NCBI GenBank assembly: GCA_023333565.1 | Contig: JAJKFH010001480.1 | Location: forward strand, 930,001-994,000 | Direction: 5' to 3' | Source: Puffinus mauretanicus | Lineage: Eukaryota; Chordata; Aves; Procellariiformes; Procellariidae | Length of the DNA stretch: 64,000 nucleotides | Shown: piece after piece, positions 50,201 to 62,200 of the stretch | Layout: each line of letters opens with the position of its first letter | Position numbering within the stretch: position 1 is the stretch's first letter | Notes under the pieces: generated by a model | Told to the model about the DNA's origin: nothing | The model's input: the letters and a program-made list of their open reading frames with translations, nothing else | Database searches by the model: none | Translations under genes and position numbers: made by a program

Positions 50201-53200
50201 AGTGGCAGAGAACCATGGAAGAATAGTTTGGCTGCTGGGCAGCACAAGGTGAGAACTAATTGTTTGAATTTCATGCTTAGTGTGCGAGACTTGACAGAGC
50301 TAAGTAAACTTAAATAACAGCCCTGAAAAGCAAACATCAGCTTTCTCCCCAGGTTCGGCCACAGGACTGCCATCTCTGGCCCCACACCACTGCTGCTCTT
50401 GGGGCTTCCCCAGGAGGCACAAGCAGCCAGGCAACAGTGACTTGGCTCGGTCGAGGTCAGTGGTGCTTGGCACTACCTGCCACTCCGGGGGTTGGAGTGA
50501 GGTGGAAGAGGGAGTGGAACACCAGAGCTGGTGTAATGGAGTGGTTTGAGCTAGCAACTGTCCCTGGGCTTGGTTTTGGATGATTGTTCTCGCGTAGTTT
50601 GAAATTAAGCCACAGGGCAGATGATGGTGCTTCCTTCTATTGGCATTGTTATTAAAGTTGTCTAGGGGATACAAAATGACAATACCTGAGTTGTAGCTGG
50701 CTGCCTGCAGTAGGACTGTCTCATGGGTTTGTGCACACTCTGTGGCAACCAGTGTGACGGTCTGGGAGAGGTGCTCAGGTTTGCACTGGGGAGGAAGCAG
50801 GTCTTGCAGTGCTGTCTCACCTGGTGCCATGGCCCCATCCCAATCACACCATCCTGTGTGTGAGTCCTGAACTGGCACGTCATGGAAGGGACATCTCTGG
50901 AACTTCTTTCTTAGCCTGGGTACCTTTCCATGTGGAAAATATTTATTTAGCACAGCTTTCTTCCATTCTGTTAGCAACTGTTCACTGTCAAAATAGCAAC
51001 TGAAGCTATCTGGAGGCTGTTGTAGCTGCAGCCTGATAATGCGATATTCCCCTCTGGCCCTAAGACATGTTTGCCAGTGGCATGAAGAGCGAAGCTTCTC
51101 CCTTTACTTCTCCTCTCGAGTTCCCTCAAAACCCTGTTGTAGTTTTCCACAGGAGGCCAAGATGAACTCACATGCCTGCAGATCTTCTGTCTTCTGCAGA
51201 CTTCTGCCTTAGTTCCTGATTTAGACATACCCCGTGTTACACTGTTGAATAAAGCTGGGAAGGCTGGCCAGGTTACTTGCTGTGAGACTGAGACAAAGGC
51301 CTCTGTTCTACCATCTGGTGGCCCAGCTCTCACCTTTGGGTGCAAGCCTGATGGGGAGGGATGTCGCTCTGGAGGGAGATGAGGTCAGCACTCCACAAGA
51401 GATTGCAAAGATTATTAAACAAAGATTAATCCAGGAATGCTTTTTTTTTAACCAACAGTAAAATGTTTTATTATACTCAACACATTTTACAAAAAAACCC
51501 ACAGTTTGTGCTTTTTTTTTAATCTTGTGATAAATATTTGACATTTTTTAAAGAAAGAAATTTGTGTTTTTAATGTTGTGAGATGCAATTGTCTCTCAGT
51601 TGTCTTTGGGAGCAAGGATCAGTGTGAAGGTAAATAAAAAATGCATTAAAGCATAATTATGTTCTGTTCATATTTTTGAACACTGCTAATCTGGGGGAGG
51701 TGTGAGTGTGGTAGAGAATTTTAGTAACTGAATGTAGCTGATGGCTGCTTTCCTGCTGCAGTCACTCTCCAAATGAGAAATCAGCTATGTTACATTATAT
51801 AACTGTCGCTAGTAACTGTTCAGTCGCTTCTTTGGAAATTTCGTCAGCGCAACGCCCAGGTCTTTTCAAGTCTAGTGCTGCCTTATGGCGACTGTTGGTT
51901 TAAAAGTGGAGTGGCATTATAAAACATAAATCAGTATGTTGGTGACGAAATGAAGGAGATAGACATGAGGTTTTCCTATGACTTGTTTTGTTGGTAAAAA
52001 ATGACAGTAACCAGATTCATTAATGATGACAATCTCATTTTCTGCCTTATTTCCCCCATTTGATTACTTTCCAACATGCACAAATGAACTTCTCTTTCTC
52101 CATGCAGTCTCTAAGGCTACCAGGCCTCTGAGCACGTCTCAGTGCAGAGTTCCATCATTCCTGTTTTCATGAGTCTCCTGGGCTTCACAAAAGCTTTTTG
52201 GCTCTTGCACTTGCTGTTTTCTCTAGGCATAGAAGGGTATTTGGGCAATGTGGGTGGGAGGGAGAATACCCATGCTTTTGAGATGGCAAAAGGCAAGGGT
52301 TACTAAGGGAATCTGCAAAGAGACACATTATCAGCAAGTCAGTAAATTTAACTGTCATTTAGCCTTCAGATGTTATTGAAGGAGCAAGTTTGGACCATTC
52401 ACAGTGTAGGTAAAACTGCTTCAGCAGCTGCAGATGTCCTGCAGTGTGGTCTGCTAGTGTGTCGTTGAGCTTTTCAAGGCAAGCTCCTGACAGGTACCCG
52501 TGATTTGAGAACCACCACATGAAATAAATGTTTTCCTCCTTACGATGTATGGCAGAAAGTTTGAACAAAAAGACAGCGTTTGGGGGGATTTTTTTTAGTA
52601 GGACTGGGAGAAGGCAAAGAGGGTAGCAAAAATAAGCTTGCATGTCACGAAAAGTGACATTAGGAATACCATGACTAGAAGGAGAGACTGCTGTTCCTCC
52701 AGGTAAGTGCTTTACTCCGTAGGAACTATAAACAAGAGTTTCTATAAGAATTATTACCGATAAACATGGGTATCTGCTGTCACATTAAAAAAGTCTTCTC
52801 AACCCTACCAGTGACAAAATATAGCTGGAAGTGAAAAAAGAAAAACTAAAGAAATAAAAAATGCTCAAAGTTTAACTTTTGCTAGAATAGGAAAGTTAAA
52901 TGACAATAATTGTTTGATAGCTCAGTCAACTGACAATAAGGTTAGTTTTTAGCAGAAGATGCTTAATGAAGTAATTTGCCTTTGAACCATTAGAGCAGAG
53001 AAAATGAATGTGACATCTCCCAGACTTTGAATGAAGCATTTATTACATAGTTTCACAACTCTAACTTTCTTCCCTTTTATTTCCAGATCTTAGAAATTAT
53101 GATATTCTGCATTCTCCTCTATTTTTACAAAAGAAAGGCTGTGAAACACATGGTGGTTTTGTTAATGATGGTAGCACTACTGGGTAAGAACATTTTATTC

Positions 53201-56200
53201 ACTTTAATGTTCTTGTCTGTTACTTGATAATTCCTTGTCACTCAGTCTCCCCAGCTAGTTTAGACCAGGGACATTTCAAAGCAGTGTGCTGAAGGAGGAT
53301 CGTTGAAACATTTCACATGATTCTTACTGTGGTGTCTTTTTGAAGAGAAAAGCTGATTAAGAAACATAGTTTCTATGCTTATCGCTGGGACTATTTCTTT
53401 TTACAGATTTCCTGATATTAATACGCTGTGTGCAATGGTGTTCTGAAGCTTTTTTTAAATAACGCTTTAGCTTTAGATCCTGGGAAAGGGGACTGTTAGT
53501 TTTAGAGAGCAGGCTAGCTGTGAAGTCAGTTCTTTAAATCAGAGCAGCTTAAGACTTTGTAAGCACTCTGTAAGCAAATGCAGTGATATGCTGTGACTGT
53601 ACAGGAACTTTTCTTTGAATTATCTATGCTTGCATATGCAACATTTCATACTTTACCACCTTTCCAGAAGCATAGCAAGAACTCAGTGGGCCACTGAAGT
53701 TTGCCTTCTGATTAACGTTGCCACAATCAATACCCAGGGAAACAAGGGAGATCATTTTATCAGACAGCTTTCAATAAAGTTAAACTTGAATCCGTTTTGA
53801 AAAATGTCAGGAGGCTATCTCTAAAGCTCTACTGCTTGCAGACATATATTAAGAATTTGTTACCACCCCATGTTTTCTCCCATGCTTGTCTTGTCACTTG
53901 CCATGAAACCCTGATGGGACACCATGTTTCTTTGGTTGAATTGAAAGGTGCTTGAACTGTGCCACTGAAGTCCGTGGTTATATTTTCACCGAGTTCAGTG
54001 GGTGCGTGTGTCCGTCTGCAAAGACTTATAAAGCACATTTCCAATGGAGCCGATCATGAGTGTTTTGATAAAACAGAATTTCACTAAAGTGTGCCAGTTA
54101 CACAATTTGGATTTAACTGAACGTGAAAAACCCTCACAGATTTATTAACTGCCTGCCTTCAGATCCCTGACTGGTTTCTTACCCAGCTGAAAATCTCAGT
54201 CTTTCAAATCAACTTTTTTGGGACAGTCTTCCCACTTATGTTTTCCAGCACTAGGAACGTTGGGATCTGTAGCTCTGCAGAAGCCTTGAAGGATTTCCAT
54301 GCTCCTTGCATGAAGCAGAGATGGAAGAGCCCCAAAAGCCTTAGGTCTAACTGTTCGACTGCTCTTGGTTTGGAGAAGTGAAGTGTGAGCCCAGCCATCC
54401 CTCAGCGCCTAGCATGGAGCCTGGGAGCTTTGGCAGAGCTCACTTGAGCTGCTCTGCAGCTTCCAACCCTGCCATGAGGAGCGTGAAGTGCTGCGTGCTC
54501 CTGAGCGATGAGCGGGTCCAGCCTCCTTGTCGCATAGCTGGAAGCCTGAAGATCCCCAGATGGGCTTCCACACTTGACTGCTGCAGTTCTGGGCAGACCC
54601 ACCATGATGGCTGCCCCAAGCAAGGTTTACACATGGCTCTGGGAGACCTGGCCCATTGGGCTGCGTAGCCCTGTGTGCTTATTTTGCTGTGGAGCCTGCA
54701 GCCCTGATGCCACTGATGCCAAAGGGACATGGGGAGCTGCTGAACAGCAGCAGGGCTGCAAACCTGTGCCCCCGCAGGCACTAACTGCAGTTTGGTGGTC
54801 AGGCTGCAATCAACCAAAAATAACAATTTCAGCTGGTGGCTGCTGAGGTTTTGGTGGGCATATGCAGCTTCAGGAAAAATGTGTCATTATTTCTGCTCTA
54901 TTAAAAAAGACACAAACAAACAAGTTCTGTTTCATGGGAACTTTTGAAATACTGACATTTCCCTCGAGCCGGAAACCCAGAACTGTGGCTGGCTCCGGTT
55001 CCTGCAGCCGTCCTGGTGCCTGGCAGTCCCCATAAATCTACACTTAGAGCCTTCTGCTTGCTCTCTGACCTTTCTGCTGAGCAAAGTGATGGGGGGCTGA
55101 GAGAGGGCCCAGCAGCTTTGCTCCCAGCTTTCTGACACATGCACCACCCTTGGAGGGCCCTGACTGCGGGAGGGGTGGGCGAGACTTGGGGTCTCTGTGC
55201 AGAAAATTCTCAGTGGGAGCTTGTGGAAGGGGATTTCTGCCTTTTCTCATATCTGCACAGATACATTCCTGGTGGAGGGTTTGTACAGACGTAAATGAAA
55301 TGTAGAAAGGTTTCTTTAAAAAGAAGGCAGTCTTTGTGCTTCATTGGATATGAGAGCTACTTTCATTATGAAGAAAATACAGAGGTGATCAGAAAATCTG
55401 CAAACGTTTTGCTTAGTACAACTCTGCAAGTTCATTTGGTCAGAATTCTCTTACCTCATATACATATTGGGAGTTATCATAAGTTTGGGGGGAAATACTT
55501 CAGATTAAAGTGGGATTTCTGAGTTTCCTGCCCTAACAGCTGGAAAGTGACATCATTTGTCACACGAGCCTTGGGGGGGGTCATTCTATCAGAGATAGGA
55601 AAACCATTTCCTAGGTTTTGAAACTTATTGCAGGGCTACTTTAACTAAAAAATCATTCCACTTTTCAAAAAACCCAAACCAACCAACCAACCAAAAAAAA
55701 CCCCGATGCTTTCTTTTCTGGTTTGTTAAAATTTAAGCGATGGAAAATGTCCTTTCATCAGAAACAATTTTTCAGCAATCTTTACCCTTAGTTGGACAAT
55801 TCAAACTACTAATTTTTACCTGTAAGTGTTCTTTTAAAATAATAACTTCCTCATGTTAGAGTGCAAATCTCAATTTTTATGTAGGCTGCTTGTTGGGGCT
55901 TGAGTGTATTTTTTGGCTTTTTATCATACCATTAACACCACTGCAGGCCAGGATTTGACCTCCTCTGCTCACTTTTGCTGCTGTGTTTGTTAAACTACTC
56001 CACCTACTTCCGTTACAGAGCAAGAAGTGAAGTACTAGGTGGAAAGGTTGTCATGAAAACAGTGAATTTCATGACGGTGAACAGGATCATCACAAGATGT
56101 ATGCAACTTTAAAACTCCCCCTGAACTTTTGGCCTTGCTATAAGAAAAATGCTTGCAATCAAAACCACAGACCTGAATTTGTTCTTCTCCCCCCACTTTT

Positions 56201-59200
56201 CCTCCCAACCCTTGGCCTGAACTTTTTGCGCAGTGCAGCTCTCCCTGCCAATTTGAATTTTGCAGTTACAGGAGGATGAATCAGACCACCGAAATCCAAC
56301 ACTCCTCAGCTCTGGAAAAGGGTGGAAGTGGATCCCAGCTGGGGGACGGTGCCTCTGACGATTAATTACCTTTCTTCAAAGGTCATCTCTGCACCTTGAC
56401 TCTTCTTATCATTTTTAGTTTCTTTTGAATTTGTTACATTTTATTTGCAGTAATCACAGCCTACTTGGGTTAGCTTCAACAAACCAAGAGAGCGCTCCAA
56501 AATGAAATCTAAAGTAACTCTTAGCTGAACTGTCAGCCCCTTTTAGAAAAGATGTATATTGCAAGACTTCTCTGAACCGGCGACATGTATTAAAATCATT
56601 GCCTGCTGTCAGAGATTTGTTTGTGGTGACGCAATGACAGTGACTAAATGGATTGAAAACACACTACTGAAGTATTCTATTCAGTGGGCTAAATGTAGTA
56701 ATGGTCTTAAGAGCCTGGCCTCTGAAAAGAAACAGACCCCTGTGTTGGTTGCCTGCTCTCTGTACATAACCAGTGGGGAGAGTTAGGTGCTTTGTGATGT
56801 GATCCCAAAAGTCAGCTTTGGCCAGCTTTGGCCAGCTCCCGTCTCAGCAGAGAAATCCTGAGGGTGAGAAGTTATTTTACGCTGCTGGTGTCACATGCAG
56901 GCTTTGAGGTGTCCCAGCTGCTTTGAACAGATAACAGGACCTCTCAGACCTCTCCTGAATAATGCAACATGGGCTCCCAATTAGCAGCTGGAGCTAAATA
57001 AAGTATGTCTAGAAGATGTGGAGGCTGTTGTATCACCTCTGGTAGTCCAGTGTTTAGGATGTGTGCCCAGCAGTGGGAAATAGATCCAGTTCTTTCCTCT
57101 ACCGGATCTCACCCTCTCTCACATACGCACACAGAGTCCTACTTTGCAAGACTCTAGCTGACTCTAACCTCAGCTACCCTTTGAAAATAGGGAAACTTTA
57201 GGTCGATGCAGGGTTGCAGACCTCAGTGCTATAAGAACTTCCAAGCAAAACACAAAGCACACATGGACTTAAGGCCAATCTGAGTTTAGGCAGTGGCTTA
57301 GTGAGTGTTTATAAAATCACACGCTTGGCTTTAGGTGCCCAAATCCTACCTCAGTGTGTCTTTAGGTGATGAGCTCTGTGTCTCAGACCTGGCACCTTGT
57401 CCTCCCTCACTGATGCTCTGAGGTCCCTGCTGTGAATCCTGCCCTGCTAATCTCTCCCTTTCCCTTTCAGCATCGCTGACTGTCATTGCTGTAAAGGCTG
57501 TGGCCAGCATGATAACACTCTCTGCGAAGGGGAAAATGCAGTTAACTTATTCTGTTTTCTATATCATGACTATTTTAATGGCAACTTCTTGTGCTTTCCA
57601 AGTCAAGTAAGTGAGTTTCTACTTATCTCCTAACATTTGTACCCATTTATCTGTCAGTTTTGTTCAGTACTGATGTTGACTCCAGACCCAAGTTGCACTT
57701 AAAGGCAACAAATTCCTGGTGAAGCCTTGACAGATGCATGAATTGCCTGCAGCTGATTATATTGTTAATTTAGGCTTTATGTCTCAGTTTGTAATTGATT
57801 AGTTACACAAATGTTACCTCACCTTATTATCACTTTACACAAGGTCTTCCCAAATTTAGTTCTAGTTTTGGCACAGTTTTTGAACTCATGAAATGAAATT
57901 TATGTTTATGTAATATTATTTTTTGTTACTTTTAGCAACCTTCATTGCTGAATAATCAAATGGCCACGTTCACTCTCATTATGCAACTCTCTTCCCTAGC
58001 TTATGTCACTTGTCAGACCGAAGAAGAGAGTTTACCCCAACTTTCTCCCTGCCTCTGTTAAATCTGCATGTTGCGCTTCGCTACCCTCTATGTCTGTATC
58101 TTTTTAGGAAATAGTTAACTTTTAGTGTGCAGGGGACATCAGAGTTTTCCCTGCTGGCCTCTGGCCTGTTAAGTGATTGTTTTATGCTGCCTTCGCAGAC
58201 TGCTGGGGGTGGCAGCATGGTAAAATACAGCTCGCAGCTGAACAGAGAGTCCATTCCCTTTATGCTGGTCCCTCTGCTTCAGGTGCTGATAGCATCATTC
58301 AGTAATCTCATCTAGATTGCTCCAGTGTGAGTCTGAGTGTTTACTTGCATGATTATTTTCCGGTAGAAGAGCCAACCCAGCTTTCTCGTGGCAGAACATA
58401 CCATTCCCATGTGGAATCAGAAAGTCCATGCGTTATTATGCAGTGACTCTCCACGGCTGACTCAGGAACTCCCCTGTAGCAGATTATAGAGTGATTTACA
58501 TCCAGCTTGTCTTCACTGGGAGAAAAGCTCAGGGCATTTACAATAGGAAATAAAAGGTTGGTAAATAGGAGGCTGCTGAATTAACCTCTCCTTCTTGCCA
58601 GTTTTTTCTTTCTTTCATTTGCTGGGTCAAAATTAAAACAGAAGTGAAATGTGCCCGTTTCATCCCCTGGGCTCAGTGTCTCTCTCTTCTCTGTTGGACA
58701 CATTTTCTAATGGAGACAGTGCTGTCAGTCTAAATTTTTCATTTTATTTGTTTCCTCTTTTATTTTATTTGACTGTCGTGTGTTAGCTCAGAACAGCCTG
58801 TGCTGCAACATCCTCCTGGATTCAATGCTGGGCCTTGGTATTACTGTTTTAGTCCCTGTGACCAAGTTTGTTGCAAATGGGAGAAAATAATGAGGTGTTT
58901 TCAATGACTTCAAAATCCTGACTATCCTGTGGATATGTAGGATTTCTTTATTTTTAAAGCACCATGGAGACTGTTCAACAGTTGCTAAAATAACCATACA
59001 ATTACTTTAATGGCTAAAACAGATCCAAGCTTGGATTTTTACTGTGCATATATATTGTACCATTGAAACATTTAAGTATGGTTCTTTTTATAGGTTTTGA
59101 ATACACTCTGCAGCCTCCTGATTTTTCTCTTTCAGTCTGAAATGCACCGTTCACATAATAGAGTATCTGCTGGTGCATCCGAGAGTTCACACTCATGATT

Positions 59201-62200
59201 CATCACCCTATGGGTAAATGTTGATAGCTCTGGTCTCCGTACAAGTGGGTTAATTGCTTTGCCTTTTTCATCCGCGGATGCAGACTGTGCAGGCTGCTCC
59301 ATGGCCAATGTCTCAGTCCTGCATTTGTGTGCAGTGTACGCTCCTGTAGTCCTGCACACTCTTGCTCGTGATTCTGGTGAGGGTTTGTATTGCCTTTTTG
59401 AGGAGCACAGCAGAGAGTTTCCAACCCAAGCAGCACAGGCTTGGAGCCACCTTCCTGGACATTTCCGGCAGAACAGAGTGTGTCTGGGGTATGATTGCAT
59501 GGATAAATATACAAATATGTGTTTTAGCCAAGTTGGATTGAGCAGTAGCAGCAATGTGGACTTCAGCAAAGCGAAACAGTTCCTACGAGGACTTGCGTGT
59601 TCATGTCCGTGCTGGAAATATACCCTTACACAACCAGTTTAAATTAGAGCAACTTGTCCCTGGCCGCTCACAGGCAGTACTGCTTCCAAGAACCGATGCA
59701 GACCATAAGCAGTAATATCCTAGCATTCCTCCCTTATCTGTGGCAGACAAAATTTTTCCAACACTGCTTCAAAGGACTCTCCAATGACAGCCTATGGCCA
59801 GAAGAATCCACTCCAACCTTCTTGTTTTCGCCTATTTGTTTGTACTCTGCAGAGTCAAAACCGGAAGGTAAATTCAATACACGTACGCATCTGTCCAGGG
59901 CTACTTGCTATTGTGGTAAGAAATGGTCACACTTATTGTTAAAATGACATAAAGTGACTTAACCTGACTTAAAGTGCAGTGAACCTCCTGTAGGCATGAG
60001 GTGCAATAACGCTTCTCTTCCAGGTTCTTGAATCAAGCAATGCATCTGTACGAAGCAACAGCAGTTGTGCCCATGAATTTTGTGTTCTTCACCACCAGTG
60101 CCATCATCTCAGGTTTGTTTCTGGCCTTCTGCCTCTACAGAACGATTTTGTAAACATCAGATTTTCAAGAATTACTGCCTGTGCACAGGAACACAAACCA
60201 GTCATATTTGTCTTCACAAAAAGAAGTTTTTCCTAAGTTACAGGTGTTTAAGTTCTGAAAAATGAGTAAGTTCACAACTTTTGAAGCAAAATAAAGGTAA
60301 TCAAATTCTAGCATTTCCAGAATTGATATGTACAATTTACTCTGCCTTCCTGGCTTACCTGCATTTATCCTAGCCTCATCTTGACATCCAGTAAATGCGT
60401 TTACCATGTGCACACCAGCCTCTCTACATCCAAACTGGTAGAGTAATTTTAACAGCCTGGCAAACTACTCAGATGACAACCAGCTGTGTTTCATAGTAGT
60501 TAGCGTATATTTCGTTTCAGAAGGTGGAATTCTAGGTTAAGTGAAGGAAGTAAAATGACTCCAAAGACCTTTTAAGCGTTTAACATTTTATTCTGGGTGA
60601 GAACTTTGAACTCAGTGTTGTTAAAGAGGGACTGCAAATCTTGGAAATGGTACAGTGTAAGAACATGAGCAGGGAGGACGACTAAGATGCAGTATCAGCA
60701 ATGAGCCAAAAAGATCATGTTGTTAGAACATTTATGACTCATTTTAACACACACTGGGGGCTTTCCTGTCATTGCTGTGCAGGAGTTTCTCATGCAGAGC
60801 TGCCATTAATGAGAAGGGGAGTTAGCTTCATGCACAGACTGCCTCAGCACCTGTGTTAGAAGAGACCTACACTTTGTGACTAAGAGGAGACTTGTGCCAA
60901 AAGGGGGTTGCGTTCTTGTGACCATATGGGGAATTTGGCCTTGTGCCTCCTTAAAAGATCGAGTACCTATTCAGGAATGGCTTAATAGCTTTGAGACTGC
61001 ATACACATGCATTTGCACTAGGTTAGTTAAACCAGTGTATGGCTTAGAAGAACAACCTCTGCTGAATCTTGCTGGGGTGCTCATAGAAGATACCTCATTT
61101 GATGATTGCCCCAGTTACAGCCTTTGAAGATACAGTCAGACCAGATGTGCCGGTTCACACTCTGGTGTTTCTAAGCAAAAATGTGCTCATCAATGGTTTA
61201 AAGCTAATATACTTGGCTGTGAATTGGGGCAGCTGAGATCCAGATACACATCTGGTTCTGTCACCTCCACTGCAGAGGTGCTAATTCCTGGAAGAAGGGT
61301 GACCAGAAAGAGCTAGTGATCCCTTCAGCCAGAAAGATTTGGCAAACTTGGCTGCTGGAGCCCTTAACTTGGTGTAAACATCAGGGGGACAGATAGTTAT
61401 CAAAAACCTGTTCCCAATTGGAGTTAAGATGTCCGCATGGTCTGTTGGAGTGGCTTAACTAAATCCATGAAGAACCTGTTAGCTATATTGGTATGACTCT
61501 GCTTGTGAATAAGACCTTGAGTTTGACCTGCATAAAAACTGTTGCTGACAACACAAAAAATACCTGCATCTGTGCAGTTACTAACACAGCACATGCTCCA
61601 ACCTGATAGACTAAATCTTCTCCAGTCCCATGCAGTATCTTGAGAAAGCCTAAATAATGGAATATGGGCACATAACATGAACCCATCACAATGTGTATTA
61701 ATACCTTATTTGGGATTTTTTTGCTCTGTTTGAGCATGACACTGCTCCTGACCTTCCCAGCTGTAATTCATATCACTTGGAAGCCAGTCAAGATCTGCAA
61801 TTCTTGTTTCTGTCACATTCCAGGGGTCATATTTTATCGGGAATTCCAAAGCGCAGCTTTGCTGAGCGTGTTCATGTTTCTGTTCGGGTAAGTGTATCGG
61901 CCTAAAATCTGCACTAAAATTTGTACTGGCACAGCATTGCTTTGTGGAATCCCTTCTTTTCTCAGTAAGAAGAAACCCATCTTGTTATTAAAGTATTATG
62001 GAATAGCCATTATAGTAGGACAAAAAAACATTAAAGAAAAGATTGATGTCTGTGCTTTGGGAGTTCGGAGGCCTGGTTTTGAATCCAAATATGTAAAACT
62101 GTGAGACACTTATGAACTACTAATCTCATGATGGAATGAAAAACCAGCAGCATGTGTTCCTCCAGCAGGAAGGAGAAGTCACTGCTTTCCACTAAAGATA

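Larger units (their letters stand above)
47298..53086 (+). other. NIPAL2: NIPAL2 intron 5 (5.8 kb)
   Basis: The donor is GTGAGT and the acceptor is TATTTCCAG. The intron contains a TC microsatellite, a degenerate AGGAGA repeat and a CTCF-like motif. On the minus strand there are a 225-codon ORF (50300-50977) and an adjoining 124-codon ORF (50971-51345) whose protein I do not recognise; these are discussed as a finding and not called as genes. Confidence 0.75.
53184..57470 (+). other. NIPAL2: NIPAL2 intron 6 (4.3 kb)
   Basis: The donor is GTAAGA and the acceptor is TCCCTTTCAG, with a good pyrimidine tract. It contains a GC-richer stretch at about 54370-54850 with overlapping short ORFs on both strands, an (AACC)n run, a three-fold CAGCTTTGGC-type repeat at 56813-56838 and a possible old repeat relic. 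No gene is supported. Confidence 0.75.

Noticed and set aside
59132..59642. 145-codon minus and 127-codon plus overlapping ORFs in intron 7
   Set aside because: Mutually overlapping on opposite strands and unrecognisable; most simply a stop-poor stretch.
62040..62100. tRNA/SINE-like phrase with TTTTGAATCC
   Set aside because: It lacks a matching A box and cloverleaf arms; similarity to MIR-type core is too weak to call.
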